Of a stretch of 64,000 nucleotides of DNA, positions 7,893 through 17,242 are shown piece after piece. Every line of letters begins with the position of its first letter. The first letter of the stretch is position 1. The stretch spans positions 184,430 to 248,429 of the forward strand of contig CALOAD010000022.1 of the NCBI GenBank assembly GCA_942491415.1, read 5' to 3'. The stretch is from CALOAD01 sp942491415 (GTDB taxonomy: Bacteria > Cyanobacteriota > Vampirovibrionia > Gastranaerophilales > CALOAD01). Position numbers and translations under genes: made by a program. Below the pieces are notes generated by a model, which saw nothing but the letters and a program-made list of their open reading frames with translations, ran no database searches and had not been told where the DNA came from.

Positions 7893-9506
7893 ATGAGAAT
7901 AATAATAGTTGGTGCCGGTTTTGCAGGTATGGCTGCTGCGAAAAAATTAAACAAAACAGCTCAAAAAAAAGATATTGAAGTTGTCTTAATTGATAAAAAT
8001 TCTTATTCTACTTTTGTTCCTCTTTTACCTGATTATACAGGTGAAATGACCACCAAACAGATGATAAAAAGAGAAATAAAAGAATTTTTGCCTGAAAATA
8101 TTGAGTTTAGGCAAGAGGACGTTATTTCTATAGATTTTGATAATAAGAAATTGGAGTCTAATAAAAATAGTTATGATTATGATTTTTTGATATTGGCATC
8201 AGGCTCTGTAGTTAATTATTTTGGTCTGAAAACAGATTCTAAAATTTATCCTTTAACGAGTTATAATGATGCGGTTGATATTCTTGATAAATTTGTTAGT
8301 TATATAAATTTGACAATTAATCCTGTTGTAGTAATATCAGGAGCCGGTTATACAGGTATAGAGCTGGCATCGCATCTAAAACAAACAGCTGAGCATCATA
8401 AAAAGCAAGTTGAAATAATACTTTTGGAAAAAAATAATCGAATACTTGCTTTTTTAAGTAAAAAACAACAACAATATGTGCAAAAATATCTTGATAAAGA
8501 AGGTTTTAAGTTGTTTTTAGAAACAGAATTGATTGGGTATGACGGTAATGAAGCCGTTTTTTCTGATGGGGCAAAAATAAAAACAGATCTTGTTTGTTGG
8601 ACGACAGGAACTAAGTCTCCAATGACTAACATTGAAGGTGGTTTTAGTACATTAGAAGATGGTCGGATTGTTGTTGATGAATTTTTGAGAGTTTCGGGTT
8701 ATGAAGATACTTTTATCGCAGGTGATAGTGCCGCTATAAAACAAAAAGACAATTATATTAGAAAGGCAGTTAATTTTGCAATATATTCAGGTGAAAGAGC
8801 TGCTTTGAATATAAAAAGATTGGTTGAAAATAAATCTTTGAAAAAGTTTTATCCTCCGGATCTCGGCTGGATGTTGCCTTTAGGACAGACAAGTGTCGGG
8901 AAAATATTTGGAATCTTTGAAGTTTATGGAAAAACAGGGATGCGTCTGCATTACTTAATGGGAGCATTTAGGTGTTTTGACAGTAATAGCAGATGGAAAT
9001 ATATTTTATTAGCCTTAACTATGAGGGATGGAAAAATGACTGATAGATTAAGTATTTTATTGAAAGTTTTATTTAAATCTACAGAATTTAGACAATATGG
9101 ATATCTTGCCCTGAGAATAATTTTTGGGATGGGGTTTGTATATCACGGTATGAGCAAACTTGTAATGGGGTTGGATTCCGTTGTTAGTATGTTTGCTATT
9201 TTGGGAATCCCGGCGGCAGCATTTTTTGCTCCTTTGGTGGCTTTTACTGAGCTTACAGCGGGAATGATAATGCTGGTAGGTTTATTTACCAGAATTTCTT
9301 CTATTGCGATAATGACGATAATGTTTGTAGCTCTTATAACTGCCCATGCCGGTGTCAGCTACGCTGATCCTTTGAAACAATTGACTATACTTTATTTCTT
9401 TGTGGGTCTTTTATACTTCTTAGGCGGAGGTGGTGGTTTTTCTGTTGATAGAGTTCTTTATCGAAACTTGAAAAAACAGATTCAAAGACCGAGATTACAT
9501 ATATAA
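7893..9506 (+). CDS. NDH-2-like FAD-dependent NAD(P)H oxidoreductase fused to a C-terminal DoxX membrane domain
   Basis: 537 residues. Residues 1-~390 form a type II NADH dehydrogenase-like protein: N-terminal FAD dinucleotide motif (IIIVGAGFAGMAAAKKLN), second nucleotide fold (PVVVISGAGYTGIELASHLK), and the FAD-binding DTFIAGDSAA. From ~400 on, a DoxX domain with four hydrophobic segments follows (LALRIIFGMGFVYHGMSKLV, FFAPLVAFTELTAGMIMLVG, SIAIMTIMFVALITAHAGVS, LTILYFFVGLLYFLGGGG). NDH-2 passes electrons from NADH to quinone without pumping, and DoxX proteins are quinone-linked or redox membrane proteins. The fusion suggests a membrane-anchored NADH:quinone unit. A GGGATG ribosome site precedes the ATG. 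A TetR gene lies divergently upstream. Confidence 0.85.
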   Translation: MRIIIVGAGFAGMAAAKKLNKTAQKKDIEVVLIDKNSYSTFVPLLPDYTGEMTTKQMIKREIKEFLPENIEFRQEDVISIDFDNKKLESNKNSYDYDFLILASGSVVNYFGLKTDSKIYPLTSYNDAVDILDKFVSYINLTINPVVVISGAGYTGIELASHLKQTAEHHKKQVEIILLEKNNRILAFLSKKQQQYVQKYLDKEGFKLFLETELIGYDGNEAVFSDGAKIKTDLVCWTTGTKSPMTNIEGGFSTLEDGRIVVDEFLRVSGYEDTFIAGDSAAIKQKDNYIRKAVNFAIYSGERAALNIKRLVENKSLKKFYPPDLGWMLPLGQTSVGKIFGIFEVYGKTGMRLHYLMGAFRCFDSNSRWKYILLALTMRDGKMTDRLSILLKVLFKSTEFRQYGYLALRIIFGMGFVYHGMSKLVMGLDSVVSMFAILGIPAAAFFAPLVAFTELTAGMIMLVGLFTRISSIAIMTIMFVALITAHAGVSYADPLKQLTILYFFVGLLYFLGGGGGFSVDRVLYRNLKKQIQRPRLHI

Positions 9507-9512
9507 CGATAA

Positions 9513-9580
9513 AAAAAAGCGACCTTCCATGACTTGTCCGATTTTTGTGGCTTAGATCATCATTATAAGGTCGTTTTTTT
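9513..9580. terminator. Long-loop bidirectional terminator
   Basis: CGACCTT (9520-9526) pairs with AAGGTCG (9567-9573), flanked by an A-run on the left and seven Ts on the right, between convergent genes. The ~40-base loop is longer than normal, but the flanking runs favour a terminator. Confidence 0.5.
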
Positions 9581-9596
9581 AGCTATTTAAAATATA

Positions 9597-9962
9597 TTAA
9601 AACTTATTGATTTGTTGTTGATTATTTATTGCTGCAGATTCTAGCTCATCAAACGATTCGATAGTTGTAAAATCTTTGTTTTGGGTTTTTACTTCTATAG
9701 CACCTTCTGAAGCTTCTTGAAATGCAGCTTGAGCGAATTGTTGTTTTTGTTCTTCTGAAAGTTTTGGTTGAGAAAGAATATTATCAAGTTGATTTCTGAA
9801 ATCAACAGCTTGTTTTCCTGTTAGCAAACAAGGTTCACCTTCTTTTGTTGTTCCTGCTACTGAGGCTTTAGTTGATTCTTTAAGAGTTGTTTCTAATTTT
9901 GCTTTTTCTTGTTGGTTTCTGACGTTGAATTTAATAGCACCGTTAAAAGAAATATTGTTCAT
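9597..9962 (-). CDS. Small hydrophilic protein of unknown function (ISFNG N-terminus)
   Basis: 121 residues, preceded by a good ribosome site (AAAAGGATTTAAAA before the ATG). No signal peptide or membrane segment. The protein is helical and rich in Gln, Glu, Lys and Ala. It begins MNNISFNGAIKFNV, and the short INF/ISF-Gly-type opening resembles small proteins of this bacterial group that I cannot name. It is flanked by the NDH-2/DoxX gene (convergent) and the histidine kinase (same strand, 132 bases upstream). I do not recognise a domain and assign no function. Confidence 0.6.
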   Translation of the reverse strand: MNNISFNGAIKFNVRNQQEKAKLETTLKESTKASVAGTTKEGEPCLLTGKQAVDFRNQLDNILSQPKLSEEQKQQFAQAAFQEASEGAIEVKTQNKDFTTIESFDELESAAINNQQQINKF

Positions 9963-10094
9963 TTTTAAATCCTTTTCTATTATTATAAATAATGGCTAAT
10001 TTAATAAAGAAGCTTAAATGAAAAAATTGCTCTTAATAAAAAAATGTTTACAAATTGTAATAATAACATTGTTAGAATTTTAAAGTTTTAATAT

Positions 10095-12662
10095 TTAAAC
10101 TTCCACACCAGGCAGTACGAACCAAAAACGGCTGCCTTCTCCTGCTATGGAAGAAAAATCAATATGACCGTTATGAAGCTCCACAAATTTTTTGGTTAAG
10201 GCGAGTCCTAATCCTGTTCCTTCTTGCTTGCGAGTATAAGAAGAATCCAGTTGGGCGAATTGTACAAATACTTTTTCTCTATCTTTTTTTGCTATACCTA
10301 TGCCGGTATCTTTAATTTCTATTCTTAAATTATCCCCTTCAATAGAGCTTTTTACCGTTATTTTTCCATTTTCTTCCGTGAATTTAACGGCATTACTGAT
10401 TAAATTGTACATTATTTGCCTGAAACGTTTACTGTCAGCTTTTATTATTCCCTTAGAAACTTTCAGTTCAATTTTAATGTTCTTTTTGCTGGCTACACTT
10501 TCTAGTGCTGATGCGACTTCATAGGTTATTTGTCTGTGATCAAATTTTTCGTACATTAAGTCCATATTTCCTGATTCAACTTTTGACAAATCTAAAACAT
10601 CATTGACAAGTCGTAGTAAGTGATCACCGCTTTTGGAAATATTTTTTAAATAATCTCGTTGTTTTTCACTTAAGTCCCCATAACTACCTTGTAACAGCAT
10701 ATCCGAGAATCCTATAATTGCATTTAATGGGGTTCTAAATTCGTGAGACATGCTGGCTAAGAATTCACTTTTTAGGTGATTTGTTTTTTCTGACTTAGAA
10801 AAAAGATCTGCTTGCCTTATAGCAATATATATTTGGTCTGTAATAGTTTCTAAAAGATCACTGTCTTCGTTGCTGAGAATTTTCAAAGGACTTTGAGTGG
10901 TTAAAAATAGCCCACCCCAACTGTCATCACCTCTTTTTATGGGAAGTCCCAAAACTGAATATGTTGACATTTTTTCATAATAGTCTTTCACATAATCGGG
11001 AATATTTGAATTTTTTATGTTGTCAACTCGTAGTTTTTTTCCTTTTTTGAAATAGTTTTCCCACCAATATCCGCCAATTTCTGTACAATATGTATTTTTG
11101 CCCACTTTTTTAGTGTTTTCATCAACAATATGTTCTTTTTTTATATACCAACCCTTTTTGATTTCATTGTCCATTTTTGCAATGACAACTCTATCTACTT
11201 GAAATATTTTTGCTACTTCTGCGCATAAAATGGATAAAACTTCGTCAATTTCAAGTGTACTGCGTATTGCTGTAATGATTTTTCTTAGTAGAGTTTCTCT
11301 TTTGACTTTATACTGAAGCCTTTCATAAAGACTAAGCTGGTGAATGGCAATACCCACTTGGTTTGCTAACATTTTTAAAAGTTCTACTTCCTCTTTTTCT
11401 ATTTTTCTTTTTTCTAAAACAAAGTGAAGTCCTAAAACGCCTATTAAACGTTCTGAAAAAACAATAGGGATACCTATTCCTGATTTGAAGCCAACGTCAT
11501 AAACATCTCTTTTAAAATCTTTATTGGGGTAGTGTTCTTCAATAAACTCATTAATATCTTCTATGGTAAATTCTTGATAGTTTTTAATGTTATTTAATAA
11601 TAAATTTATAAGTCTTATATTATCTCTTCTTGCTGTTAAAGATGGAATTTGAGGAAAAGATAAATATTCCGAATCACTGTCAATAGCCATAAACTTATCT
11701 TTTTGGGTATCGTAAAGTCTTATAAAACATCTATCAGCGTTTAAAGCTTTGCCTATTTCAGTTACTACAGTCTTTTTGACTTCATTTATATCTAAAGTAC
11801 TACGAACTGTACTTATTACGGTTCGCAAAAGACTTTCTCTGTCGGATCTCTTTTTTATATCTGTATAAAAACGTGCTTGTTGAATAGCAATGGCAATTTG
11901 AGTTCCAATGTATTTTAAAACATCAATATGTGAATTTCTCCACTCTCTCAAATAATTAACTTGGTGAACTATTATTGTACCTAGTATTTTGCCTTTATGA
12001 ACGACAGGAGCTGCTACAAAAGATTTTACGTCAGAAGATTTAAAGCAAAGTTTTTTATAATTGTCGCTGAGTGCCTCGGCATCACTTACGACTACAGGTT
12101 TATGTTCAATGACTAGTTTATTATGCCACTCAGGAGGCATGATAAATTCAGAATCTTCTTCAATTATAGAGGATATTTTGTCTTTTAGTCGGTATTCATT
12201 TTTTAATAAAAAACTGTCAGAACTCTCTTCGTATAGAGCCATTAAGCATCTATCGACTTTTAATAATCTTCCGACTTCTTCTACCGTTGTTTTTACTACT
12301 TTTTCAACTTCAAGAGATTCTCTTATTGAGTTTACGATCCATTTTACGATACGTTCTCTTTCTTGTTGTTCAAATATTTTATTTATATATCCGGTCAGCT
12401 CTTCCTCGTTAGAAGTTAGTTTCTTTTTTTGCAATCCGAGTTCTTTTTCTTTGCTTGCAACAAGTTCAGCCAGTCTTATGACTTCTTTTTCTGTTTCAAT
12501 CAAAATGGATTTAAGTTTTTGAACTTCAAAGTCTTGATCCCGATTAAAAAAATCAGAAATGCTTGATGATCCAAAAGAATTTGATATTTTTGGACTGTTT
12601 TCAATAATTTTATTGTTTTGTTTGTTGTTAGATAAAAAGCTTCTAAAAAACTTGTTTAGCAT
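10095..12662 (-). CDS. Multi-GAF hybrid-free sensor histidine kinase
   Basis: 855 residues, no membrane segments, so a cytoplasmic sensor. After a variable N-terminus and a coiled coil (~45-105) come three GAF domains (~110-260, ~280-450, ~465-620), each opened by a similar helix (STLDINEVKKTVVTEIGKAL; STLEIDEVLSILCAEVAKIF). The kinase core has the H-box SEFLASMSHEFRTPLNAII with phospho-accepting His640, the N-box FRQIMYNLISNAVKF, the G1 box DTGIGIAKKD and the G2 box GTGLGLALTKKF. GAF domains bind small ligands, haem or tetrapyrroles; no chromophore Cys is obvious. No response regulator is adjacent, so its partner lies elsewhere, possibly the orphan regulator at 56.6 kb. Confidence 0.9.
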   Translation of the reverse strand: MLNKFFRSFLSNNKQNNKIIENSPKISNSFGSSSISDFFNRDQDFEVQKLKSILIETEKEVIRLAELVASKEKELGLQKKKLTSNEEELTGYINKIFEQQERERIVKWIVNSIRESLEVEKVVKTTVEEVGRLLKVDRCLMALYEESSDSFLLKNEYRLKDKISSIIEEDSEFIMPPEWHNKLVIEHKPVVVSDAEALSDNYKKLCFKSSDVKSFVAAPVVHKGKILGTIIVHQVNYLREWRNSHIDVLKYIGTQIAIAIQQARFYTDIKKRSDRESLLRTVISTVRSTLDINEVKKTVVTEIGKALNADRCFIRLYDTQKDKFMAIDSDSEYLSFPQIPSLTARRDNIRLINLLLNNIKNYQEFTIEDINEFIEEHYPNKDFKRDVYDVGFKSGIGIPIVFSERLIGVLGLHFVLEKRKIEKEEVELLKMLANQVGIAIHQLSLYERLQYKVKRETLLRKIITAIRSTLEIDEVLSILCAEVAKIFQVDRVVIAKMDNEIKKGWYIKKEHIVDENTKKVGKNTYCTEIGGYWWENYFKKGKKLRVDNIKNSNIPDYVKDYYEKMSTYSVLGLPIKRGDDSWGGLFLTTQSPLKILSNEDSDLLETITDQIYIAIRQADLFSKSEKTNHLKSEFLASMSHEFRTPLNAIIGFSDMLLQGSYGDLSEKQRDYLKNISKSGDHLLRLVNDVLDLSKVESGNMDLMYEKFDHRQITYEVASALESVASKKNIKIELKVSKGIIKADSKRFRQIMYNLISNAVKFTEENGKITVKSSIEGDNLRIEIKDTGIGIAKKDREKVFVQFAQLDSSYTRKQEGTGLGLALTKKFVELHNGHIDFSSIAGEGSRFWFVLPGVEV

Positions 12663-12856
12663 ATTTTACCACTTGCTAGACTAAATTACTTAACATCGAT
12701 GTGGATATTAAATATATAAATAAATTTTATAATTATTTATTCTAGCATAATGATTAAAAAATTTTTTAACAATATTTCCGTTTAGAAAAATATTTTGGTG
12801 GATTGTAATATAATTTAAGGATATAAATAGAGATATTATTTAAGGGAAAATTGAGA

Positions 12857-13426
12857 ATGAAAGATAAAAAGGGTAAGTTGTTTGTAATTGTAGGACCTTC
12901 CGGAGTGGGTAAAGGAACTCTTGTGGCTGCTATATTGGATAATACTTCAGATATAAAACTTTCAATATCTGCAACAACCAGAAATCCAAGACCCGGTGAA
13001 GAACACGGTGTAAATTATTTTTATCTTTCAAAGGCTGAATTTTTAAAAAGTATAGAGCAAAATAAATTTCTTGAATGGGCTGAATTTGCAGGTAATTATT
13101 ATGGTACTTTTACTGATACCGTAAAAGAAAACCTTAATAAAGGTATGGATTTGGTTCTTGAAATAGATGTTCAAGGTGCTATGCAAATAAAAGAAAAAAT
13201 TAAAGAAGCTGTTATGATATTTATTCTTCCGCCCTCTATTGAAGAGTTGAAAAAAAGGCTTAGAGATCGTAATACTGAGACAGAAGAGGCAATGAATAAA
13301 AGACTTTTAGCGATGAAAAGTGAATTGCAGCAAAAAGATCAATTTGATTATCAATTGGTTAATGATGATTTTCAGCTTGCCGTAACAGAGCTCGAAGAGA
13401 TTATTAATACTGAAAGGAATAAATAA
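12857..13426 (+). CDS. gmk: Guanylate kinase
   Basis: 189 residues; phosphorylates GMP to GDP with ATP. The P-loop VGPSGVGKGTL, the GMP-binding SATTRNPRPGEEHGVNYFYL and FLEWAEFAGNYYGT, and EIDVQGAMQIK are all family signatures. The ATG at 12857 lies 9 bases after AAGGGA; the in-frame TTG at 12851 is too close to that site. The stop codon is immediately followed by the coaBC start. In many bacteria rpoZ (RNA polymerase omega) sits between gmk and coaBC; it is absent here. An upstream TATAAT (12809-12814) could be the -10 box, without a clear -35. Confidence 0.95.
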   Translation: MKDKKGKLFVIVGPSGVGKGTLVAAILDNTSDIKLSISATTRNPRPGEEHGVNYFYLSKAEFLKSIEQNKFLEWAEFAGNYYGTFTDTVKENLNKGMDLVLEIDVQGAMQIKEKIKEAVMIFILPPSIEELKKRLRDRNTETEEAMNKRLLAMKSELQQKDQFDYQLVNDDFQLAVTELEEIINTERNK

Positions 13427-14611
13427 ATGACGTTGTCAGGTAAAAAGATACTTATCGGTATTACAGGTGGTATAGCTGCATATAAAATTTGTGAGTTGAT
13501 TAGATCTTTAAAAAAACTCAATGCTGATGTGAAGGTGGTTTTAACTCCTGCGGCAAAAGAATTTGTAACAGAAACGACGTTAAGGACTTTGACTCAAAAT
13601 CAAGTTTATTGTGAGCAATTTAATGTTGAAGACTGGAAACCTGAGCATATAAGTTTAGCTGATGATAGTGATTTGTTTATTATAGCTCCTGCTTCGGCAA
13701 ATACGATAGGTAAAATAGCTAATGGTATTTGCGATAATCTTTTGACCTCACTTGTTCTGGCTTTTAGAAAATCTGTCATTTTAGCTCCTGCAATGAATTG
13801 CAATATGTGGGAAAATACGGCATTACAAAAAAATCTTACATATCTTAAAAGTTCAGGTTTTAAGATAATAGAGCCTGAGAAAGGTTTTTTGGCTTGCGGC
13901 TATGAAGGTAAAGGAAGAATGGCAGAGCCTGAAGTGATAAAAGAAAAGGTTATTGAATTTTTTTCGCATAAACAGTTTTTAGCAGGTCAAAAAATTGTTG
14001 TAACCGCTGGTGGAACAAAAGAAAACATTGATCCTGTCAGGTATATAGGGAATTATAGTTCGGGGAGAATGGGTATAGCAATAGCTGATGCTGCTTTTGC
14101 CCTTGGTGCTGATGTTATTCTTGTGAGTAGTGTGTATGTTGAAAAGCCTTATAATATAGTTGTCGCAGAATCAGCAGAGGAGATGTTTAAGGAAACAAAA
14201 AAAGCGTTTGAAAAGGCGGACTCTCTTATAATGGCTGCTGCTGTGGCTGATTATAAGCCTGAAAAAATTCAAGATCAAAAAATAAAAAAACAAGATAATG
14301 ATAGTTTGGTTATTAAATTAGTCAAAAATCCTGATATTTTAAAGGAAATGGCAGCTATAAAAACAGAAAAACAGACCGTTATAGGTTTTTGTGCTGAAAG
14401 TGAAAACTTACTTGGGAATGCAAAAGAAAAAATAAAGAATAAAAATCTTGATTATATAGTGGCTAATGATATTTCAAGAGCTGAAATTGGTTTTAATAGT
14501 GATTATAATGAAGTTTTGCTTATAAACAAAGAGGGTGAAGTGCAAAAAATTGAAAGAATGCCTAAAATAGATATTGCTCGAAAATTGCTTGAAAGGATTT
14601 TTAATGGTTAA
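13427..14611 (+). CDS. coaBC: Bifunctional phosphopantothenoylcysteine decarboxylase / phosphopantothenate-cysteine ligase
   Basis: 394 residues, the normal length. The enzyme joins cysteine to 4'-phosphopantothenate and decarboxylates the product, two steps of coenzyme A synthesis. The N-terminal CoaC half has the flavoprotein start GKKILIGITGGIAAYKICEL, ASANTIGKIANGICDNLL and PAMNCNMWEN. The C-terminal CoaB half starts with VVTAGGTKENIDPVRYIGNY, SSGRMGIAIADAAFA, MAAAVADYKP and IGFCAESENL. It starts on the base after the gmk stop and overlaps the next gene by 8 bases, so the three are coupled. Confidence 0.96.
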   Translation: MTLSGKKILIGITGGIAAYKICELIRSLKKLNADVKVVLTPAAKEFVTETTLRTLTQNQVYCEQFNVEDWKPEHISLADDSDLFIIAPASANTIGKIANGICDNLLTSLVLAFRKSVILAPAMNCNMWENTALQKNLTYLKSSGFKIIEPEKGFLACGYEGKGRMAEPEVIKEKVIEFFSHKQFLAGQKIVVTAGGTKENIDPVRYIGNYSSGRMGIAIADAAFALGADVILVSSVYVEKPYNIVVAESAEEMFKETKKAFEKADSLIMAAAVADYKPEKIQDQKIKKQDNDSLVIKLVKNPDILKEMAAIKTEKQTVIGFCAESENLLGNAKEKIKNKNLDYIVANDISRAEIGFNSDYNEVLLINKEGEVQKIERMPKIDIARKLLERIFNG

Positions 14612-15350
14612 GATATCAGCAATAGTAAAAGAATTGGAAGTTTTGGCTCCGTTAGAATTGGCTGCTGAATGGGATAATACAGGCTGGCAGGTTAAACTTG
14701 AAGATAAAGATGTAACAAAGGTTATGTTGGCACTTTCTCCCGGTTCGGATATTATAAAACAAGCCCAAAAAGAAGGCTGTAACCTTGTTATAACTCATCA
14801 CCCTTTGGTGTTTTCAAAAATAAATTCTATTGATTGTGAAAATAGCATTCAAAAAATAATTATAGAAGCAATAAAGAACGACGTTCATTTGTATTGTGCT
14901 CATACAAATCTTGATAAAGCACCTGGTGGAGTGTCAGATGTCGTTGCTGATGTTTTAGGGCTTGAAAATGTAGTTGAGTTTGAAGAATTTGTGAAAACGG
15001 GTACGTTAAAAAAAACTAAAAACCTTGATGAGATGGTGGAAGTGATAAAAAAAGTTTTTGATATTGATAAGTTGAATCTTATAAATCCACAGAATATTCA
15101 AAAAGTGTCTAAAGTTGCTGTTTGTCCCGGTAGTGGCGGAGATTTTATAAAACGTTTAAAAGATGTGGATCTTTATATAACAGGAGATGTAAAATATCAC
15201 GATGCTCTTGAAGTTATGGATAAAATAGTTATTGATGCCGGGCATTTTGAGATTGAAAGAATTATATTGCCTGTTTTAAAAGAAAAAATAGAGCAATTGG
15301 GAGTAAATGCTGTTATTGCTGAAGAATCAGCTCCTTGGATTGTTGTTTGA
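14604..15350 (+). CDS. Nif3-like dinuclear metal-centre protein (DUF34)
   Basis: About 248 residues from the ATG at 14604, which sits behind GAAAGGATT and overlaps the end of coaBC by 8 bases. Family metal ligands are visible in THHPLVFSKI, the CAHTNLDKAPGGVSD stretch and DAGHFEIERI near the C-terminus. An AEWDNTGWQVK motif occupies the N-terminus. Nif3/DUF34 proteins form hexameric rings with two metal ions per subunit; they are often labelled GTP cyclohydrolase 1 type 2, but their general function is unresolved. The short version lacking the inserted PII-like domain is present here. Placement behind coaBC gives no firm functional clue. Confidence 0.88.
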   Translation: MVKISAIVKELEVLAPLELAAEWDNTGWQVKLEDKDVTKVMLALSPGSDIIKQAQKEGCNLVITHHPLVFSKINSIDCENSIQKIIIEAIKNDVHLYCAHTNLDKAPGGVSDVVADVLGLENVVEFEEFVKTGTLKKTKNLDEMVEVIKKVFDIDKLNLINPQNIQKVSKVAVCPGSGGDFIKRLKDVDLYITGDVKYHDALEVMDKIVIDAGHFEIERIILPVLKEKIEQLGVNAVIAEESAPWIVV

Positions 15351-15380
15351 GAGAAATTTTATTAATGTGTGGTCGTGAAA

Positions 15381-17177
15381 ATGAAAAAAATTGAGCTTTT
15401 AGCTCCTGCAAAAGATTTTAATTGTGGAAAACTTGCAATAGATTGTGGTGCTGATGCCGTTTATATCGGTAGTACTTCTTTTGGGGCAAGGGCTTCGGCT
15501 CATAATAATATAGAAGATATTCAACGATTAACAGATTATGCTCATGAATATAGAGCAAAGGTTTACGTGACCGTTAATACGCTTCTTGATGATGATGAGA
15601 TAATTAAAGCTGAGAAATTGATAAATTCTTTGTATGATATTGGTGTTGATGCAGTCATTATACAAGATTTAGGACTTTTGGAGTGTGATTTGCCTCCAAT
15701 ATATTTACATGCCAGCACCCAAATGCATAATATGACTCCCGAAAAGGTGAAATTCCTTGAGAAGGTTGGATTGCAGCGGGTTATTTTGGCAAGAGAATTG
15801 AGCTTAGAGAATATTAAGGAAATTAAAAAACATACAAATATAGAGCTTGAATATTTTGTTCACGGGGCGTTGTGCGTTAGTTATAGCGGGCAATGTTATA
15901 TGAGTTATGCAATTGGTGGTAGAAGTGGCAATAAAGGGGTTTGCGCACAGCCATGCCGGAAAAAATATTCGTTGGTTGACTCTTCAAATAAAATAATAGC
16001 CAAAGATTCTCATTTGTTGTCTTTAAAGGATTTAAATCTTTCCGAACGTCTTGAAAGTATGATAGATGCAGGAATTAGTTCATTTAAGATTGAAGGAAGG
16101 TTAAAAGACGAGAGTTATGTGAAAAACGTAGTTAGTTATTATAACCGCAAGTTGAATGATAGTTTAGCGTTGAGGGGTTTGCAAAGAAGTTCGTTAGGGG
16201 CGTCAAAGGCGGATTTTATTCCTGAATTGGGCAAGACTTTTAATAGAGGGTATACAACATATAATCTAAGCGGTAAAAGAGATAATATAACTGCGTTTAA
16301 CAGTCCAAAGTTTGTCGGAGAGTATTTGGGTGGAGTTAAAGAGATAAAAAAAGACTCGTTTAAACTTGATAATAATATCCCATTAAGCAGTGGTGATGGG
16401 CTTTCCTTTTATGATCAAAGTGGAAAACTAAGTGGTAGTGTTGTAAATAAGTATGAAAACGGTTTTATTTACCTTGATAAAATGCATTCAATAGTAAAAG
16501 AGGCAAAAATATATCGAAATCACGATAAAGTTTTTATTAAACAGCTCAAAAACGCCTGCGTAAAAAGAGAAATCCCTATTGCAATAACAGTAGAATTTGA
16601 AAAAAATAGGATAATTTTTAAAGCAGTTGATCTAGAAGGTATTACGGCTGAAATAGAGTTGACAGGCAGTTTTGAACAGGCGAACGATTCTGTTAAAATC
16701 CTTGAAATGTACAAAAAACAGCTTGCAAAATTGGGAGATACCGGCTGCAAAGTTGAAAAAATAAGTTTTAATTCTGAAAATTGCTATTTTATGAAGGTTA
16801 AAGATATAAACGAAGTTAGAAGAAATTTAATATCAAAATTGCAACTTCAAAGAAAGCAACTTTATAAAATTCAATCTTTTGACATTATCCCTAATAACTA
16901 CCCTTACCCTGAGAAAGAGCTTTATTTTAATGGAAATGTATTGAATGAAAAAGCTAAGTATTTTTATTGCCGGCATGGGGTGAAAGTTCTTGAAATGGCT
17001 GCCGAATCAGGCATCGATATGCAAGGGAAAGTTATAATGACAACAAAACATTGTTTACGCCATGAGTTTGACCTTTGTCAAAAACAAACAGGAGACTTAT
17101 TTTTGGTCGATGAATATAACAAAAAATATAAACTGGAATTTGATTGCAAAAATTGTGAAATGAAAGTTATTTATTAA
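15381..17177 (+). CDS. Peptidase U32 family protein with C-terminal extension (RNA hydroxylation type)
   Basis: About 598 residues from the ATG at 15381 (the in-frame GTG at 15369 is less typical). The N-terminus MKKIELLAPAKDFNCGK, FGARASAHN, YVTVNTL and LHASTQMHN is U32. The conserved region around 160-210 has HGALCVSYSGQCYMSYAIGG then GNKGVCAQPCRKKY, whose four cysteines are the cluster-like Cys set of this family. A DUF3656-like middle domain and a Cys-rich C-terminus (FDCKNCEMKVIY) follow. U32 proteins such as TrhP and RlhA are now linked to prephenate-dependent hydroxylation of tRNA or rRNA rather than collagen cleavage. Which RNA is modified here cannot be told. Confidence 0.85.
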   Translation: MKKIELLAPAKDFNCGKLAIDCGADAVYIGSTSFGARASAHNNIEDIQRLTDYAHEYRAKVYVTVNTLLDDDEIIKAEKLINSLYDIGVDAVIIQDLGLLECDLPPIYLHASTQMHNMTPEKVKFLEKVGLQRVILARELSLENIKEIKKHTNIELEYFVHGALCVSYSGQCYMSYAIGGRSGNKGVCAQPCRKKYSLVDSSNKIIAKDSHLLSLKDLNLSERLESMIDAGISSFKIEGRLKDESYVKNVVSYYNRKLNDSLALRGLQRSSLGASKADFIPELGKTFNRGYTTYNLSGKRDNITAFNSPKFVGEYLGGVKEIKKDSFKLDNNIPLSSGDGLSFYDQSGKLSGSVVNKYENGFIYLDKMHSIVKEAKIYRNHDKVFIKQLKNACVKREIPIAITVEFEKNRIIFKAVDLEGITAEIELTGSFEQANDSVKILEMYKKQLAKLGDTGCKVEKISFNSENCYFMKVKDINEVRRNLISKLQLQRKQLYKIQSFDIIPNNYPYPEKELYFNGNVLNEKAKYFYCRHGVKVLEMAAESGIDMQGKVIMTTKHCLRHEFDLCQKQTGDLFLVDEYNKKYKLEFDCKNCEMKVIY

Positions 17178-17242
17178 CAAGTACACTGTTTTAGTCTAAT
17201 ATTGTAAAATAATAGAAAACCGTTTTTAAAAGGAATAAGTTT

